A DNA stretch of 64,000 nucleotides from the NCBI RefSeq assembly GCF_002075345.1, contig NZ_NAEW01000002.1, positions 248,001 to 312,000 on the forward strand, written 5' to 3'. The DNA is from Citrobacter braakii (GTDB lineage: Bacteria > Pseudomonadota > Gammaproteobacteria > Enterobacterales > Enterobacteriaceae). The notes below the pieces were generated by a model. It did no database searches, had not been told where the DNA came from, and saw only the letters and a list, made by a program, of their open reading frames with translations. Below are positions 31,027 to 41,398 of this stretch, piece after piece. Both the position numbers and the translations under genes were made by a program. The first letter of the stretch is position 1. Each line of letters begins with the position of its first letter.

Positions 31027-31349
31027 TGTCAGTCGTCATCTTCAGTTACGGTTTCCGGCAGAAAATCTTGCCGCTGACAAGCAGCCTATGCGCACAATCA
31101 ATCTACCTCAAGTATTAGATAACTATCATCTATTAGTGCCATCCGCGACATCTGTCACATAACCGACAATAGCGTTAACTGCTTCAAATTTTGATGCATT
31201 TTTACCCTATTCCGTCAGCCTGGCGCTTGACGCCTCGCCTGATTTCTCTAAATTGTAGTTTCGAGAGTTGGCGAGGTTTTGAACAGCCCCCACTCCGCCA
31301 CCGGTTCATTCCATCTTACTTATATAAGATTTACGAAGGATGTCGAAGC
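31027..31349. other. clpS-cspD divergent regulatory region
   Basis: 323 bp with promoters in both directions. A long 5' region precedes cspD, whose ribosome site is ACGAAGGA just before the ATG at 31350. A frame running from 31191 into cspD lacks family support and is not taken as coding. No clear operator was recognised. Confidence 0.5.
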
Positions 31350-31574
31350 ATGGAAACGGGTACTGTTAAGTGGTTCAACAACGCCAAAGGGTTTGGTTTC
31401 ATCTGCCCCGAAGGCGGCGGCGAAGATATTTTCGCCCATTACTCCACCATTCAGATGGATGGTTACAGAACGCTAAAAGCCGGACAGTCTGTCCAGTTTG
31501 ATGTCCACCAGGGGCCAAAAGGCAATCATGCCAGTGTCATCGTGCCTGTCATTGAAGCAGAAGCTGTCGCATAG
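31350..31574 (+). CDS. cspD: CspD, cold-shock-like replication inhibitor
   Basis: Single-stranded nucleic-acid-binding protein of the cold-shock-domain family. It is not cold-induced; in E. coli it is made in stationary phase and on glucose starvation, inhibits replication, and is removed by Lon. 74 aa, as in E. coli. RNP1 KGFGFI and RNP2 DIFAHY are intact. It is divergent from clpS-clpA and convergent with macB across a shared terminator. Confidence 0.96.
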   Translation: METGTVKWFNNAKGFGFICPEGGGEDIFAHYSTIQMDGYRTLKAGQSVQFDVHQGPKGNHASVIVPVIEAEAVA

Positions 31575-31605
31575 CTCTTCTGTTTCATTGTGTACATCCC
31601 GCAGT

Positions 31606-31636
31606 CAAAATGCCAGCCTTTGCGGCTGGCATTTTT
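31606..31636. terminator. Bidirectional terminator between cspD and macB
   Basis: ATGCCAGCC (31609-31617) pairs with GGCTGGCAT (31623-31631). There is an A-run on the left and a T-run on the right, so it can act on both convergent transcripts. Confidence 0.85.
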
Positions 31637-31648
31637 ATCTCGATGGTA

Positions 31649-33595
31649 TTATTCCCGCGCCAGAGCATCTACCGGATCCAGCCGCGCCGCATTTCGCGCC
31701 GGTAGCCAGCCAAACAAAATCCCGGTCGCAGTCGAACACAGAAACGCCGTCAATAAGGCTACGGGTGAGAAACCTATTTCCCAGCCAGGCAGGAATAGCT
31801 GAAGCGTAAAGGCGATCAGCATCGACAAGCTAATGCCCAACGCGCCGCCAACCAGACACACCAGCACCGCTTCAATTAAGAACTGCTGCAGTACGTCACT
31901 GGCGCGGGCGCCAACCGCCATACGAATGCCAATCTCGCGCGTTCGTTCGGTTACCGAAACCAGCATAATATTCATCACACCAATTCCACCGACCACCAGC
32001 GAAATCACGGCCACCAGCGTCAGGAAGAGTTGTAATGTACGTGTGGTCTTTTCGGCGGTTTTCAAGACACCGTCCATATTCCAGGTGAAGAAATCCTTCT
32101 TACCGTGGCGTAACGTCAGTAGTCGGGTGAGCTGCTGCTCGGCCTGGGCACTATCAAAACCGTCTTTCACCCGCACGGTGATCGAGTTCAGCCACGACTG
32201 CCCCATAATTCGCCCGGACATGGTGCTGTAAGGCAGCCAGACCCGCAGGATCTTGCTACTGCCAAACATCGACTGTTTCTCTTCTGCAACACCAATTACC
32301 GTGGCAGGCATATTCCCCACCAGCACGACTTCGCCGACAACTTTCGCTTTGTTGGGGAACAATTGACGACGGGTATTGCTGTCGAGCACCACCACCTGAG
32401 CGCGACCCGCCAGTTGTTCAGCGTTAAAAGTGGTCCCTTCGCTAAACGTCATGCCATAGACGTTGAAATAGTCGCCGCTAACGCCATTAGCACTGGCTGC
32501 CACGTCGATATTGCCATAGCGTAGCCGCAGGTTTTTCGACACCGCAGGCGTCACCGAACTGACCCAGGGCTGCTTCTGTAACGCCGTTAAATCGTCATAC
32601 TTCAGCGCCTGTTGATATTGTGGGTCGTCGTCGCCGAAATCTTTGCCAGGATAGATATCGATGGTATTGGTGCCAATAGCGCGAATATCTGCCAGTACCA
32701 GCTGTTTAGCCGCATCGCCTACCACCACAATCGACACCACCGAAGCAATACCGATGATGATCCCAAGCATGGTCAGTAGCGTTCGCATTTTATTCGCAGC
32801 CATTGCCAGCCAGGCCATAGTGAGCGCTTCGCGAAAACCGCTGACAAACTGCCCCCAGCCGGACGCCGTTTTCACCGTCGGCTCCGCGATATCGTGCCCG
32901 GTAGAGGGTTTGTGCGACGGCGGATTGCGCACAATCTCGCCGTCACGAATTTCAATGACGCGTTCGGCCTGTGCGGCAACCTGGCTGTCGTGAGTGACGA
33001 TAATCACCGTATGCCCGCGATCGCGCAGCTGATGCAAAATCGCCATCACCTCTTCGCCTGAATGGCTGTCCAGCGCGCCGGTGGGTTCGTCGGCGAGGAT
33101 AACCTGTCCCCCGTTCATCAGCGCACGCGCAATACTGACCCGCTGCTGCTGACCACCGGAAAGCTGGGAAGGCTGATAGTCGACTCTGTCGCCCAGACCC
33201 AGTCGCTGCAGGAGTTCTTGGGCACGGGCCAGGCGCTGCTTACGATCGGTGCCAGCGTAGACTGCAGGCACCTCAACGTTTTGCGCGGCGGTTAAATGCG
33301 ACAACAAATGATAACGCTGGAAGATAAAACCGAAATGTTCGCGACGCAGCTGGGCTAACGCATCGCTATCCAGCGTGGAGACATCGCGCCCGGCAACCCG
33401 ATACGTACCGCTGGTGGGTTTGTCCAGACAGCCGAGAATATTCATTAGCGTCGATTTACCCGAGCCAGACGCCCCGACAATCGCTACCATTTCCCCGGCC
33501 TGAATGCTCAAGGATACGTCCTTCAATACCTCGACCTGACCTTCGCCTGACGGATAGCTGCGGCGGATATTGCTCAGTTCAAGCAATGCCGTCAT
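31649..33595 (-). CDS. macB: MacB, ABC-type macrolide and toxin exporter
   Basis: Inner-membrane ATP-binding cassette half-transporter that works with MacA and TolC to export macrolides, enterotoxin II and protoporphyrin. 648 aa, the E. coli length. The N-terminal ATPase domain has Walker [10 protein letters not shown] near residue 42, signature LSGGQQQR, and Walker [13 protein letters not shown]. It is followed by one membrane segment (about 275), a large periplasmic domain and three C-terminal segments. The start overlaps the macA stop by 4 nt. Confidence 0.96.
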   Translation of the reverse strand: MTALLELSNIRRSYPSGEGQVEVLKDVSLSIQAGEMVAIVGASGSGKSTLMNILGCLDKPTSGTYRVAGRDVSTLDSDALAQLRREHFGFIFQRYHLLSHLTAAQNVEVPAVYAGTDRKQRLARAQELLQRLGLGDRVDYQPSQLSGGQQQRVSIARALMNGGQVILADEPTGALDSHSGEEVMAILHQLRDRGHTVIIVTHDSQVAAQAERVIEIRDGEIVRNPPSHKPSTGHDIAEPTVKTASGWGQFVSGFREALTMAWLAMAANKMRTLLTMLGIIIGIASVVSIVVVGDAAKQLVLADIRAIGTNTIDIYPGKDFGDDDPQYQQALKYDDLTALQKQPWVSSVTPAVSKNLRLRYGNIDVAASANGVSGDYFNVYGMTFSEGTTFNAEQLAGRAQVVVLDSNTRRQLFPNKAKVVGEVVLVGNMPATVIGVAEEKQSMFGSSKILRVWLPYSTMSGRIMGQSWLNSITVRVKDGFDSAQAEQQLTRLLTLRHGKKDFFTWNMDGVLKTAEKTTRTLQLFLTLVAVISLVVGGIGVMNIMLVSVTERTREIGIRMAVGARASDVLQQFLIEAVLVCLVGGALGISLSMLIAFTLQLFLPGWEIGFSPVALLTAFLCSTATGILFGWLPARNAARLDPVDALARE

Positions 33596-34707
33596 TTTGG
33601 CGCTCCAGCGTTGCCCTCACCGGTGATGACTTCATCCCCCTCTTCCAGCCCTTTAACGATTTCCACATCGGTGTCATTACGCGCGCCGATAACCACTTCG
33701 CGTTCACGGGTTTCGCCGTTACGCAGCAGCCTGACGTTATAACGATTGTTGCCAATAGGATCGCCCAGCGCCGACAGCGGGATCGTCAGGACATTTTTCA
33801 CATCCGTGAGCTGGATATGGACCTGAGCGGTCATATCCAGACGCAGGATCCCTTTCGGGTTGGGAACTTCGAAGCGAGCATAGTAGAAAATCGCATCATT
33901 CACTTTCTCTGGCGTCGGAAGAACATCTTTGAGCTTACCTTCGTAGCGCGTCTGAGGATCGCCCAGTACGGTAAACCAGGCCTTTTGCCCGGGATGCAGG
34001 TGAATCACATCCGCCTCGGAAACCTGCGCTTTCACCAGCATGGTGCTCATATCTGCCAATGTCAGAATGTTAGGTGCCTGCTGGGCAGCAATAACGGTTT
34101 GCCCCTGAAGGGTAGTAATTTGCGTGACTTCGCCTGCCATTGGCGCGACGATGCGGGTGTAATCAAGGTTGGTTTTTGCCGTATCGAGAGAGGCCTGATT
34201 ACGCTTAATTTGCGCATCAATTGTGCCGATTTGCGCCTGTTTGACCGCCATCTGAGTAGCCGCCGTGTCGAGATCCTGCTGCGAGACAGCCTGGGTTTTC
34301 GCCAGCTGTTGCTGACGGGAAAGCGTTACCCGCGCCAGCTTCCACTCGGCTTCAGCCTGTAAACGCTGAGCGCGTAATTCCATCAGCGTCGCTTCAACCT
34401 CTTTAATCTGGTTTTGCGCCTGTTCAGGATCGATAACGCCAAGCAGTTGATCTTTTTTTACTTTGTCGCCAATGGCTACCGACAGCGTTTTTAACTGCCC
34501 GCTTACCTGCGCCCCGACGTCAACTTTACGCAACGCATCCAGTTTGCCGGTTGCCAGTACGCTTTGCTGCAGATCGCCCGGACGCACAATTAACGTTTGA
34601 TACTGAGGTAAAGGCGCATTAAGCGTTCGCCAAAGTGCAATTATCGCCACAATAATGATGATGGCGAAGAGAAAATAGCGCTTTTTGATTTTTCCCTTGA
34701 GCTTCAT
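33592..34707 (-). CDS. macA: MacA, periplasmic adaptor of MacAB-TolC
   Basis: Membrane fusion protein that links MacB to TolC and stimulates its ATPase activity. 371 aa, as in E. coli. One N-terminal membrane segment (about 12-30), a lipoyl domain split by a long coiled-coil hairpin (about 90-170), then beta-barrel and membrane-proximal domains. I chose the ATG at 34707 ([12 protein letters not shown]) rather than the frame from 34737. It is divergent from ybjX across 160 bp; in Salmonella macAB is under PhoP control, but I found no convincing PhoP box. Confidence 0.95.
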   Translation of the reverse strand: MKLKGKIKKRYFLFAIIIIVAIIALWRTLNAPLPQYQTLIVRPGDLQQSVLATGKLDALRKVDVGAQVSGQLKTLSVAIGDKVKKDQLLGVIDPEQAQNQIKEVEATLMELRAQRLQAEAEWKLARVTLSRQQQLAKTQAVSQQDLDTAATQMAVKQAQIGTIDAQIKRNQASLDTAKTNLDYTRIVAPMAGEVTQITTLQGQTVIAAQQAPNILTLADMSTMLVKAQVSEADVIHLHPGQKAWFTVLGDPQTRYEGKLKDVLPTPEKVNDAIFYYARFEVPNPKGILRLDMTAQVHIQLTDVKNVLTIPLSALGDPIGNNRYNVRLLRNGETREREVVIGARNDTDVEIVKGLEEGDEVITGEGNAGAPK

Positions 34708-34867
34708 AAATGTCCCAATTTCCCCCAATACGTCCACCAGAGTGGAGTGGTAAACATCAACGTTAAATAAATAGCCGTTGAAAAACGCAAGAATAACAGA
34801 GTTATTGATGAATGGTTAAGATCCGCTGTGTTGAAATTAGTACCAGAGTATCAATCGGATTTAAATT

Positions 34868-35815
34868 ATGAGTCAACTAACTGAAAGCACTTTTCTTTCC
34901 ACTAAACCCATTACCAGCTTTGGCCTTTTTTACGGCCTGAGCAGCGGTCATATACGACCCGCACATTGCTGGGATAAACGGAGCTTTCGTCGTAAGTTTA
35001 TCTGGCGCTCACTGTTGATACCCCGTCTGACTCAGGAATGGATGAGTGAACTCGCCCAATGGCCGGATCTTGAAAGCCTGCTCTCCCGCCAACCCCGGCT
35101 GCCGGTGCGTATGCACCGTCCTTACCTCGCGGCAAATTTCACTCGTAAAATGCGTTTAGACGCGGTGCGTTTTCATTATCATGTTATCCGCCACGCATTC
35201 TTACCCGCAGAGTTTAACGCCTTATTAACCAATGACGGTTTACAGCTGGCGCAAATTGAAGGCAAAGATGGCGATATATTTACCGTAACCATGATGATGT
35301 TCCCGGTACTGGATAAAGAGGGAGAAAGTACCATTCAGGTGCAAAATGGCGACGGGGACGTGCTGACCAAAATGACGTTTACGTTCTGCGAATATAATGG
35401 GAAAAGTACATTATTCATTGGCGGCGTACAGGGCAATTCGCAACTTCCACATGAAGCAATACAAAAAGCGACGAAGTCCTGCCACGGTATTTTCCCAAAA
35501 CGTATAATTATGGAAGCCATTTGCCGTTTAGCAGAACAGTTGAATATCGAAAAGGTCATGGCGGTCAGCAATGAACAGCATATCTTTCGCAGCCCGCGTT
35601 ACCACGATAAAAACAAGGTGATACTTTCCGACTACAACGCATTTTGGGAGTCGGTTGGCGGTGAGTGCGACAGTCACGGCTATTACCATATCCCACGCAC
35701 AATGGCGCGAAAAAGCGAAGCGGACATTGCCAGCAAAAAACGCGCGGAATACCGCCGTCGCTACCAGTTACTGGACAGCATCCACTCGCAGCTGTCGTCG
35801 ATGTTTCGCAACTAA
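34868..35815 (+). CDS. ybjX: YbjX, DUF535 (VirK-family) protein
   Basis: Cytoplasmic DUF535 protein of unknown biochemical role; relatives include Shigella VirK. 315 aa, compared with my recollection of about 330 aa for E. coli YbjX. No signal peptide. Conserved blocks include QPRLPVR, RPYLAAN, HGIFPKR, YNAFWESVGG and a basic KKRAEYRRRY near the C-terminus. The stop codon overlaps that of ybjD on the other strand. Confidence 0.9.
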   Translation: MSQLTESTFLSTKPITSFGLFYGLSSGHIRPAHCWDKRSFRRKFIWRSLLIPRLTQEWMSELAQWPDLESLLSRQPRLPVRMHRPYLAANFTRKMRLDAVRFHYHVIRHAFLPAEFNALLTNDGLQLAQIEGKDGDIFTVTMMMFPVLDKEGESTIQVQNGDGDVLTKMTFTFCEYNGKSTLFIGGVQGNSQLPHEAIQKATKSCHGIFPKRIIMEAICRLAEQLNIEKVMAVSNEQHIFRSPRYHDKNKVILSDYNAFWESVGGECDSHGYYHIPRTMARKSEADIASKKRAEYRRRYQLLDSIHSQLSSMFRN

Positions 35816-37470
35816 TCCGCTCTGCCGCGTGCCAACCACAGCACGCGGGAAAACATTTTTCGCAGTAGCGTTGGCACCGCGTCAACGCCGCGCCGCCCGG
35901 CTTCCATCGCCACCTCAATGGCTAAATCTGGTTTTGACGACCGGTGAATCGCCTTCGAGATAATTTTGCGCATATTCATGGGCACGTTTTCGGGGATTTG
36001 CGCCACCCTGTGAAAAACGTCAGCGAACCCTTGGCGATACATAAAGTGTTCCATGTCCAGCGCGGGAAGCATGGTTAAATGATCGCGCTCTTCTTCTCTG
36101 TCGTTATTCAACAAACTCCGCACCGTAGCGGCATACTTTTTCCCGGCTTCATCACCATCAACCAGCACATGCCACTCGATACCCATCCGGCGGGCGAACT
36201 TAACCAGCGGCTTAAGGCCGGACTGGGCAAATTCAATGACTTTGATACCTTCCGCATCAAAGTGGTGCCCACACTGGCGGGCCAGTTCGTTAATGACCCA
36301 GGTTTCCGTTTCGCCTTCCACCAGCAGCCAACAGCGGGCAAACAACGACGATGCACGGTTAAAACGAATATGAAAGGCAATACGCCGACCATCTTCTGCG
36401 CTGATCCCACCTGGCCCAAGCCGCCAGGCGGCGACGCGGGAAGACTCACGCACCAGGCGGACAACATGTTCCACGGGGGTGAGGGACAGTAACTCACCTG
36501 AGTTGGTGGTCGCCACCCGTTGCAGTGGAAGCAAATTCAGCAGGTGCCAGGCAACCGACAGCATAATCGGATGTAAACGCGTTTCAGGATCTTCTACCAA
36601 CAGTAACGGCCGGGCGTCTTTATCGAGCCTCAGCGTACCTTTGGCCTGTAACAGCGTCGAAAACAATCCCAACAAGATCACGCGGTGCGTGCGTCCGCCC
36701 GGCCTATCAATCATACGGTTGATAATATCCAGATAGCGCCAGCTACGTTGTTCGTTATTGGAACGTCGACGCATCAGACGATAGCGGGACTGACTGGAAC
36801 CTTGCTCAGAAAAATAGTGTTCCAATAGCTGTACCATGGCCGATAACCCCTGACGTATCTGCCCATCTGTCAGGTTTTGCGGTCGGGTAGCCAGTTCACG
36901 TGCCAGAAAATCCAGTTGCCGCGCGGTCACTTCGACATCCGCCGAATCCGGCACCGTACCGTTACGGATCCGTCGCATAAAACGCGCGTCGCGCAGGCGC
37001 AGTACTGGCATCAAACGCACGAGGTGCCGCGCCTGATCGTTAATGTCGTCGAGGGGAAGCTGATGGCCCTCGCCATCCAGAAAACTGCGTAACGTCAGAA
37101 CGCTACCGTCGTCCGCACATTCACCTTCCAGTCGATAGAAAATGCGGTGATAGCCATCCTGACACAGCGTCCAGCTGGCTTCCAGAGGGCGATACCTGCG
37201 CACACGGTGGCGACCCGGTTGAGACTCACGAAACGTCAGGATGATATGCAGATGATGTTCCCGGCCTTGAATATCGCCCGGCGGGAACCAGAAATCTTCG
37301 CGGTCAAAGTGGTACAAATCAGTTTCCGGCGACAGCAGCAGGGTTAAAGCATCCAGCAGACTGGACTTACCCCACGCGTTCTCCCCAATCAGCACGTTGC
37401 TTTGCTCCAGCATCAACGACAGACGGTTAATACCACGAAATCCAACAATCTCAACGCGTTCGAGAATCAT
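35812..37470 (-). CDS. ybjD: YbjD, OLD-family ATPase-TOPRIM protein
   Basis: ABC/SMC-like ATPase fused to a TOPRIM nuclease domain, the architecture of the OLD (overcoming lysogenisation defect) family. 552 aa, as in E. coli. Walker A is GENAWGKSS near residue 30. The ABC-type D-loop region shows LLLVEDPETRLHP, and the TOPRIM acidic residues are in LLVEGETE and VLVDGDEAGKK. No function is established for YbjD; OLD relatives act in phage exclusion. The ATG at 37470 follows GGAGG. Convergent with ybjX, the stops overlapping by two bases. Confidence 0.92.
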   Translation of the reverse strand: MILERVEIVGFRGINRLSLMLEQSNVLIGENAWGKSSLLDALTLLLSPETDLYHFDREDFWFPPGDIQGREHHLHIILTFRESQPGRHRVRRYRPLEASWTLCQDGYHRIFYRLEGECADDGSVLTLRSFLDGEGHQLPLDDINDQARHLVRLMPVLRLRDARFMRRIRNGTVPDSADVEVTARQLDFLARELATRPQNLTDGQIRQGLSAMVQLLEHYFSEQGSSQSRYRLMRRRSNNEQRSWRYLDIINRMIDRPGGRTHRVILLGLFSTLLQAKGTLRLDKDARPLLLVEDPETRLHPIMLSVAWHLLNLLPLQRVATTNSGELLSLTPVEHVVRLVRESSRVAAWRLGPGGISAEDGRRIAFHIRFNRASSLFARCWLLVEGETETWVINELARQCGHHFDAEGIKVIEFAQSGLKPLVKFARRMGIEWHVLVDGDEAGKKYAATVRSLLNNDREEERDHLTMLPALDMEHFMYRQGFADVFHRVAQIPENVPMNMRKIISKAIHRSSKPDLAIEVAMEAGRRGVDAVPTLLRKMFSRVLWLARGRAD

Positions 37471-37842
37471 ATAGCCTCCGGAAATGCTAACTTTTTCCTT
37501 CAAGTTATCAGGAGTATAACGGCAAGCGGGCGCTCAGGACACCCGATATGATCAGGAGGTTAGTCGCAGAAATCAAAAAATATAAGAATATTCTTCTTAT
37601 GTTTTCCCTGGAATATTATTTCAGAACTCAATCATCGTCGTTTTGCTAATTGAACTATGCTTCATTCATCCAATATTCAAAAAGGAATCACAACATATTG
37701 CCTTAAATCAAATTTTTTCATCAATTTAACTGGCGAAGGGATGATGTTTTTTTCTAAAATACCGGCTCTTTCATCATCGTCCCTTTTAGCGATGAATTAC
37801 CGGGTAAGGAACACGAACCCGGAACTTTTAATTGAGGTGGTT
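37471..37842. other. ybjD-aqpZ divergent intergenic region
   Basis: 372 bp of AT-rich sequence containing both promoters and the RcsAB-like palindrome at 37583-37596. An open frame from 37657 reads into aqpZ, but its N-terminus has no family match. No repeats or RNA signatures were recognised. Confidence 0.5.
37583..37596. promoter_or_regulatory. Candidate RcsAB box
   Basis: TAAGAATATTCTTC matches the RcsA-RcsB consensus TAAGAATATTCCTA in 12 of 14 positions and is largely palindromic. It lies 113 bp upstream of ybjD and 247 bp upstream of aqpZ. The match is visible; binding is untested. Confidence 0.4.
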
Positions 37843-38538
37843 ATGTTCAGGAAATTAGCAGCCGAATTCTTCGGTACGTTTTGGCTCGTCTTTGGTGGGT
37901 GCGGTAGCGCAGTTCTGGCCGCAGCATTCCCGGAGTTGGGTATTGGATTTGCCGGTGTCGCGCTGGCGTTTGGTTTGACCGTATTGACCATGGCATTCGC
38001 CGTAGGTCATATTTCCGGCGGACACTTTAACCCGGCGGTGACCTTCGGTTTATGGGCGGGCGGTCGCTTCCCGGCAAAAGACGTTATTGGTTATGTTATC
38101 GCTCAGGTTGTGGGCGGTATTGTTGCAGCAGCGGCACTGTATCTTATTGCCAGCGGTAAAGCTGGTTTTGACGCAACTGCCAGTGGTTTTGCCTCGAACG
38201 GCTTTGGTGAACATTCACCTGGCGGCTATTCAATGCTGTCTGCCGTCGTAATTGAAATTATTTTGACCGCTGGTTTCTTATTAGTGATCCACGGTGCGAC
38301 CGATAAACATGCTCCGGCAGGTTTTGCACCTATTGCGATTGGTCTGGCGTTAACCCTGATCCACTTGATCAGTATTCCGGTTACCAACACCTCCGTTAAC
38401 CCGGCACGTAGTACCGCCGTAGCCATCTTCCAGGGCGGCTGGGCATTACAGCAATTGTGGTTCTTCTGGGTTATGCCGATTATCGGTGGGGTCCTCGGCG
38501 GTCTTATTTACCGCACTTTGCTGGAAAAACGCGATTAA
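37843..38538 (+). CDS. aqpZ: Aquaporin Z
   Basis: Tetrameric inner-membrane water channel. 231 aa, as in E. coli, with six membrane helices and two half-helices. NPA motifs start at Asn63 and Asn186. The narrow water-selective filter residues Phe43, His174, Thr183 and Arg189 are conserved. The ATG at 37843 follows TTGAGGTGG. Monocistronic, with its own terminator. Confidence 0.97.
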   Translation: MFRKLAAEFFGTFWLVFGGCGSAVLAAAFPELGIGFAGVALAFGLTVLTMAFAVGHISGGHFNPAVTFGLWAGGRFPAKDVIGYVIAQVVGGIVAAAALYLIASGKAGFDATASGFASNGFGEHSPGGYSMLSAVVIEIILTAGFLLVIHGATDKHAPAGFAPIAIGLALTLIHLISIPVTNTSVNPARSTAVAIFQGGWALQQLWFFWVMPIIGGVLGGLIYRTLLEKRD

Positions 38539-38552
38539 TCGATAACAAAAAA

Positions 38553-38579
38553 GGCCTGGCGCAAGTCAGGTCTTTTTTT
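38553..38579 (+). terminator. aqpZ terminator
   Basis: GGCCTG pairs with CAGGTC around GCGCAAGT and is followed by a run of seven T. Confidence 0.82.
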
Positions 38580-38680
38580 CCCCGCTATATTTCCTTTTAT
38601 TTGCAACTTTACTCCCTTCATTGCATTGAGTAGTGTGTGCTGGCGCATTTCGTCTTACTCTCAGCAAGGATCTGGTTTTC

Positions 38681-39580
38681 ATGTTTTCAGGGCTGTTAAT
38701 CATTCTGATTCCCCTTATTGTGGGCTACCTTATTCCGCTTCGGCACAGGGCTGCATTAAAACTTATCAATCGCCTGTTGAGCTGGATCGTCTACCTTATT
38801 CTCTTTTTTATGGGTATCAGCCTGGCGTTTCTGGATAATCTCGCCAGCAACCTGTTAGCCATTCTTCATTATTCTGCGGTCAGCGTGACGGTCATTTTGC
38901 TGTGTAATATCGCGGCGCTGTTCTGGCTGGAGCGTTCGCTGCCCTGGCGACATAACCACAAGCAAGAAAAGCTACCCTCGCGAATTGCGATGGCGCTTGA
39001 GTCGCTCCAGCTTTGTGGCGTCGTCGTCGTGGGTTTTATGCTCGGCCTCACCGGTCTTCCTATTCTGCAGCACGCCACCGAAGCCAGCGAATATACGTTA
39101 ATCTTTTTACTGTTCCTGGTCGGGATTCAACTGCGCAACAGCGGTATGACCTTAAAGCAAATTGTGCTGAATCGCCGGGGGATGATTGTTGCGGTGGTCG
39201 TCGTCGCCAGTTCGATGCTGGCGGGGGTTATCAATGCGTTGATCCTCGGCTTGCCGCTGAAAACCGCGCTGGCGATGGCGTCTGGTTTTGGCTGGTACTC
39301 CCTGTCCGGTATTCTGTTAACCGAATCGTTCGGGCCGGTGATTGGTAGCGCCGCCTTCTTTAATGACCTGGCCCGCGAGCTGATTGCCATTATGTTGATT
39401 CCTGGAATGGTGGGCCGCAGCCGCTCAACCGCGCTGGGGCTATGTGGCGCGACATCAATGGATTTCACCTTACCGGTGCTACAACGCAGCGGCGGTCTGG
39501 AGATGGTTCCGGCAGCCATCGTCCACGGCTTTATTCTGAGTCTGTTAGTGCCTTTGCTGATGGCGTTTTTCTCCGCCTGA
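38681..39580 (+). CDS. lysO: LysO (YbjE), lysine exporter
   Basis: Inner-membrane exporter of L-lysine (and thialysine), activated by ArgP in E. coli. 299 aa, as in E. coli, with about eight hydrophobic segments. The conserved GFGWYSLSGILLTESFGP segment and the FFNDLARELIA motif with its buried charged residues are present. The ATG at 38681 gives MFSGLLIILIP; a frame from 38633 would add 16 non-conserved residues. Confidence 0.94.
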   Translation: MFSGLLIILIPLIVGYLIPLRHRAALKLINRLLSWIVYLILFFMGISLAFLDNLASNLLAILHYSAVSVTVILLCNIAALFWLERSLPWRHNHKQEKLPSRIAMALESLQLCGVVVVGFMLGLTGLPILQHATEASEYTLIFLLFLVGIQLRNSGMTLKQIVLNRRGMIVAVVVVASSMLAGVINALILGLPLKTALAMASGFGWYSLSGILLTESFGPVIGSAAFFNDLARELIAIMLIPGMVGRSRSTALGLCGATSMDFTLPVLQRSGGLEMVPAAIVHGFILSLLVPLLMAFFSA

Positions 39581-39600
39581 AGTCAGGACAGATACCTCTC

Positions 39601-39622
39601 TGGCGGTAGTCCTCTACCGCCA
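39601..39622. repeat. Perfect 9-bp inverted repeat after lysO
   Basis: TGGCGGTAG and CTACCGCCA flank the loop TCCT. It lies 20 bp after the lysO stop and lacks a T-run (AAAATTG follows), so it is a terminator-like or 3'-protective hairpin. Confidence 0.6.
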
Positions 39623-39625
39623 AAA

Positions 39626-39639
39626 TTGCGCTAAATCAA
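39626..39639 (+). promoter_or_regulatory. Candidate FNR box upstream of hcp
   Basis: TTGCG-CTAA-ATCAA compares with the consensus TTGAT-N4-ATCAA: 8 of 10 specified bases with a perfect right half. It lies about 97 bp before the hcp start. FNR activation of hcp-hcr is known in E. coli. Confidence 0.55.
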
Positions 39640-39698
39640 TCTCCCTGCAAGTTGTAGCAGAAATCCCTTTTATCCCTTCGCGCACAGGCATAACCTTA

Positions 39699-39721
39699 AA
39701 CATGTATATTAAATATAACTT
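39699..39721. promoter_or_regulatory. Candidate NsrR operator at hcp
   Basis: A 23-bp 11-1-11 palindrome. Each arm matches the NsrR half-site AAGATGCATTT in 8 of 11 positions (arms AAGTTATATTT and AACATGTATAT). It ends 14 bp before the hcp ATG, where bound repressor would block the promoter. NsrR repression of hcp-hcr is established in E. coli and Salmonella. Confidence 0.6.
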
Positions 39722-39735
39722 TAAAAGGTGTGACC

Positions 39736-41388
39736 ATGTTTTGTGTGCAATGTGAACAAACCATCCGTACTCCGGCAGGAAACGGCTGCTCTTACGCGCA
39801 GGGTATGTGCGGTAAAACGGCTGAAACCTCCGATTTGCAGGATCTGCTGATTGCTTCCCTACAAGGTCTGTCTGCATGGGCTGTTAAGGCACGTGAATAC
39901 GGCATCATCGACCATGAGGTTGATAACTTTGCGCCGCGTGCATTCTTCTCCACGCTGACCAACGTTAACTTCGATTCCCCGCGTATTGTTGGCTATGCCC
40001 GTGAAGCTATCGCCATGCGCGACGCCCTGAAAGCGCAATGCCTGAACATCGACGCGAACGCAGCGGTCGCTAACCCGATGGCCGATCTGCAACTGGTCAG
40101 CGACGATCTGGGCGACCTGCAACGTCAGGCCGCTGAATTTACCCCGAACAAAGACAAAGCAGCCATCGGCGAGAACATTCTCGGCCTGCGTCTGCTGTGC
40201 CTGTACGGCCTGAAAGGTGCGGCAGCTTACATGGAGCACGCGCACGTTCTCGGTCAGTACGACAACGACATCTACGCTCAGTACCACAAAATCATGGCAT
40301 GGCTGGGAACCTGGCCTTCCGATATGAACGCTCTGCTGGAGTGCTCAATGGAAATCGGCCAGATGAACTTCAAAGTGATGAGCATTCTGGATGCTGGCGA
40401 AACCACTAAATACGGCCACCCGACGCCAACTCAGGTCAACGTCAAAGCAACCGAAGGTAAGTGCATCCTGATCTCCGGTCACGACCTGAAAGATCTGTAC
40501 AACCTGCTGGAGCAGACCGAAGGTACCGGCGTTAACGTCTATACCCACGGTGAAATGCTGCCGGCGCACGGCTACCCGGAACTGCGTAAGTTCAAACACC
40601 TGATCGGTAACTACGGCAGCGGCTGGCAGAATCAGCAGGTTGAATTTGCCCGCTTCCCGGGCCCAATCGTAATGACCTCTAACTGCATCATCGACCCAAC
40701 TGTTGGTGCCTACGATGACCGTATCTGGACTCGTAGCATCGTCGGTTGGCCGGGTGTAAGCCACCTCGAAGGCGACAACTTCGCTCCGGTAATCGCTCAG
40801 GCTCAGCAGATGGCGGGCTTCCCGTACAGCGAAATTCCGCACCTGATCACCGTTGGTTTCGGTCGTCAGACTCTGCTGGGCGCGGCTGATACCCTGATCG
40901 ACCTGGTAAGCCGCGAAAAACTGCGTCACATCTTCCTGGTTGGCGGTTGTGATGGCGCGCGTGGCGAACGTAACTACTTCACCGACTTCGCCACCAGCGT
41001 GCCGGACGACTGCCTGATCCTGACCCTGGCGTGCGGTAAATACCGTTTCAACAAACTGGAGTTCGGTGATATCGAAGGCCTGCCGCGTCTGGTCGATGCA
41101 GGTCAGTGTAACGATGCATACTCTGCCATCATCCTGGCGGTAACCCTGGCTGAGAAACTGGGCTGTGGCGTGAACGATCTGCCGCTGTCTCTGGTGCTCT
41201 CCTGGTTCGAACAGAAAGCGATTGTCATTCTGCTGACCCTGCTGTCTCTGGGCGTGAAAAACATCGTCACTGGCCCGACTGCGCCTGGCTTCTTCACGCC
41301 GGACCTGCTGGCCGTTCTCAACGAGAAGTTCGGTCTGCGTTCCGTGACCACCGTTGAAGAAGACATGAAGCAACTGCTGAGCGCGTAA
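39736..41388 (+). CDS. hcp: Hcp, hybrid cluster protein (NO reductase)
   Basis: Cytoplasmic iron-sulfur-oxygen enzyme that reduces nitric oxide to nitrous oxide at low NO levels and can act as a protein S-nitrosylase under anaerobic conditions. 550 aa, as in E. coli. The N-terminal cluster ligands are Cys3, Cys6, Cys18 and Cys25. Hybrid-cluster ligands lie in [32 protein letters not shown] and [14 protein letters not shown]. The ATG at 39736 follows AAAAGGTG; an in-frame GTG at 39730 is less likely. hcr follows 10 bp later. Confidence 0.97.
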   Translation: MFCVQCEQTIRTPAGNGCSYAQGMCGKTAETSDLQDLLIASLQGLSAWAVKAREYGIIDHEVDNFAPRAFFSTLTNVNFDSPRIVGYAREAIAMRDALKAQCLNIDANAAVANPMADLQLVSDDLGDLQRQAAEFTPNKDKAAIGENILGLRLLCLYGLKGAAAYMEHAHVLGQYDNDIYAQYHKIMAWLGTWPSDMNALLECSMEIGQMNFKVMSILDAGETTKYGHPTPTQVNVKATEGKCILISGHDLKDLYNLLEQTEGTGVNVYTHGEMLPAHGYPELRKFKHLIGNYGSGWQNQQVEFARFPGPIVMTSNCIIDPTVGAYDDRIWTRSIVGWPGVSHLEGDNFAPVIAQAQQMAGFPYSEIPHLITVGFGRQTLLGAADTLIDLVSREKLRHIFLVGGCDGARGERNYFTDFATSVPDDCLILTLACGKYRFNKLEFGDIEGLPRLVDAGQCNDAYSAIILAVTLAEKLGCGVNDLPLSLVLSWFEQKAIVILLTLLSLGVKNIVTGPTAPGFFTPDLLAVLNEKFGLRSVTTVEEDMKQLLSA

Positions 41389-41398
41389 GGAGTAAAGA

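Noticed and set aside
34708-34867. PhoP box between macA and ybjX
   Set aside because: The GGTTAA-like hexamer near 34813 has no partner at 11-bp spacing.
37657-37842. N-terminal extension of aqpZ
   Set aside because: The upstream ATG would add 62 residues unlike any aquaporin; the ATG at 37843 has a good ribosome site and gives the family N-terminus.
40345-41373. 342-codon open frame opposite hcp
   Set aside because: It lies wholly antisense to the highly conserved hcp gene, has no recognisable family features or ribosome site, and is typical of shadow frames in GC-balanced genes.
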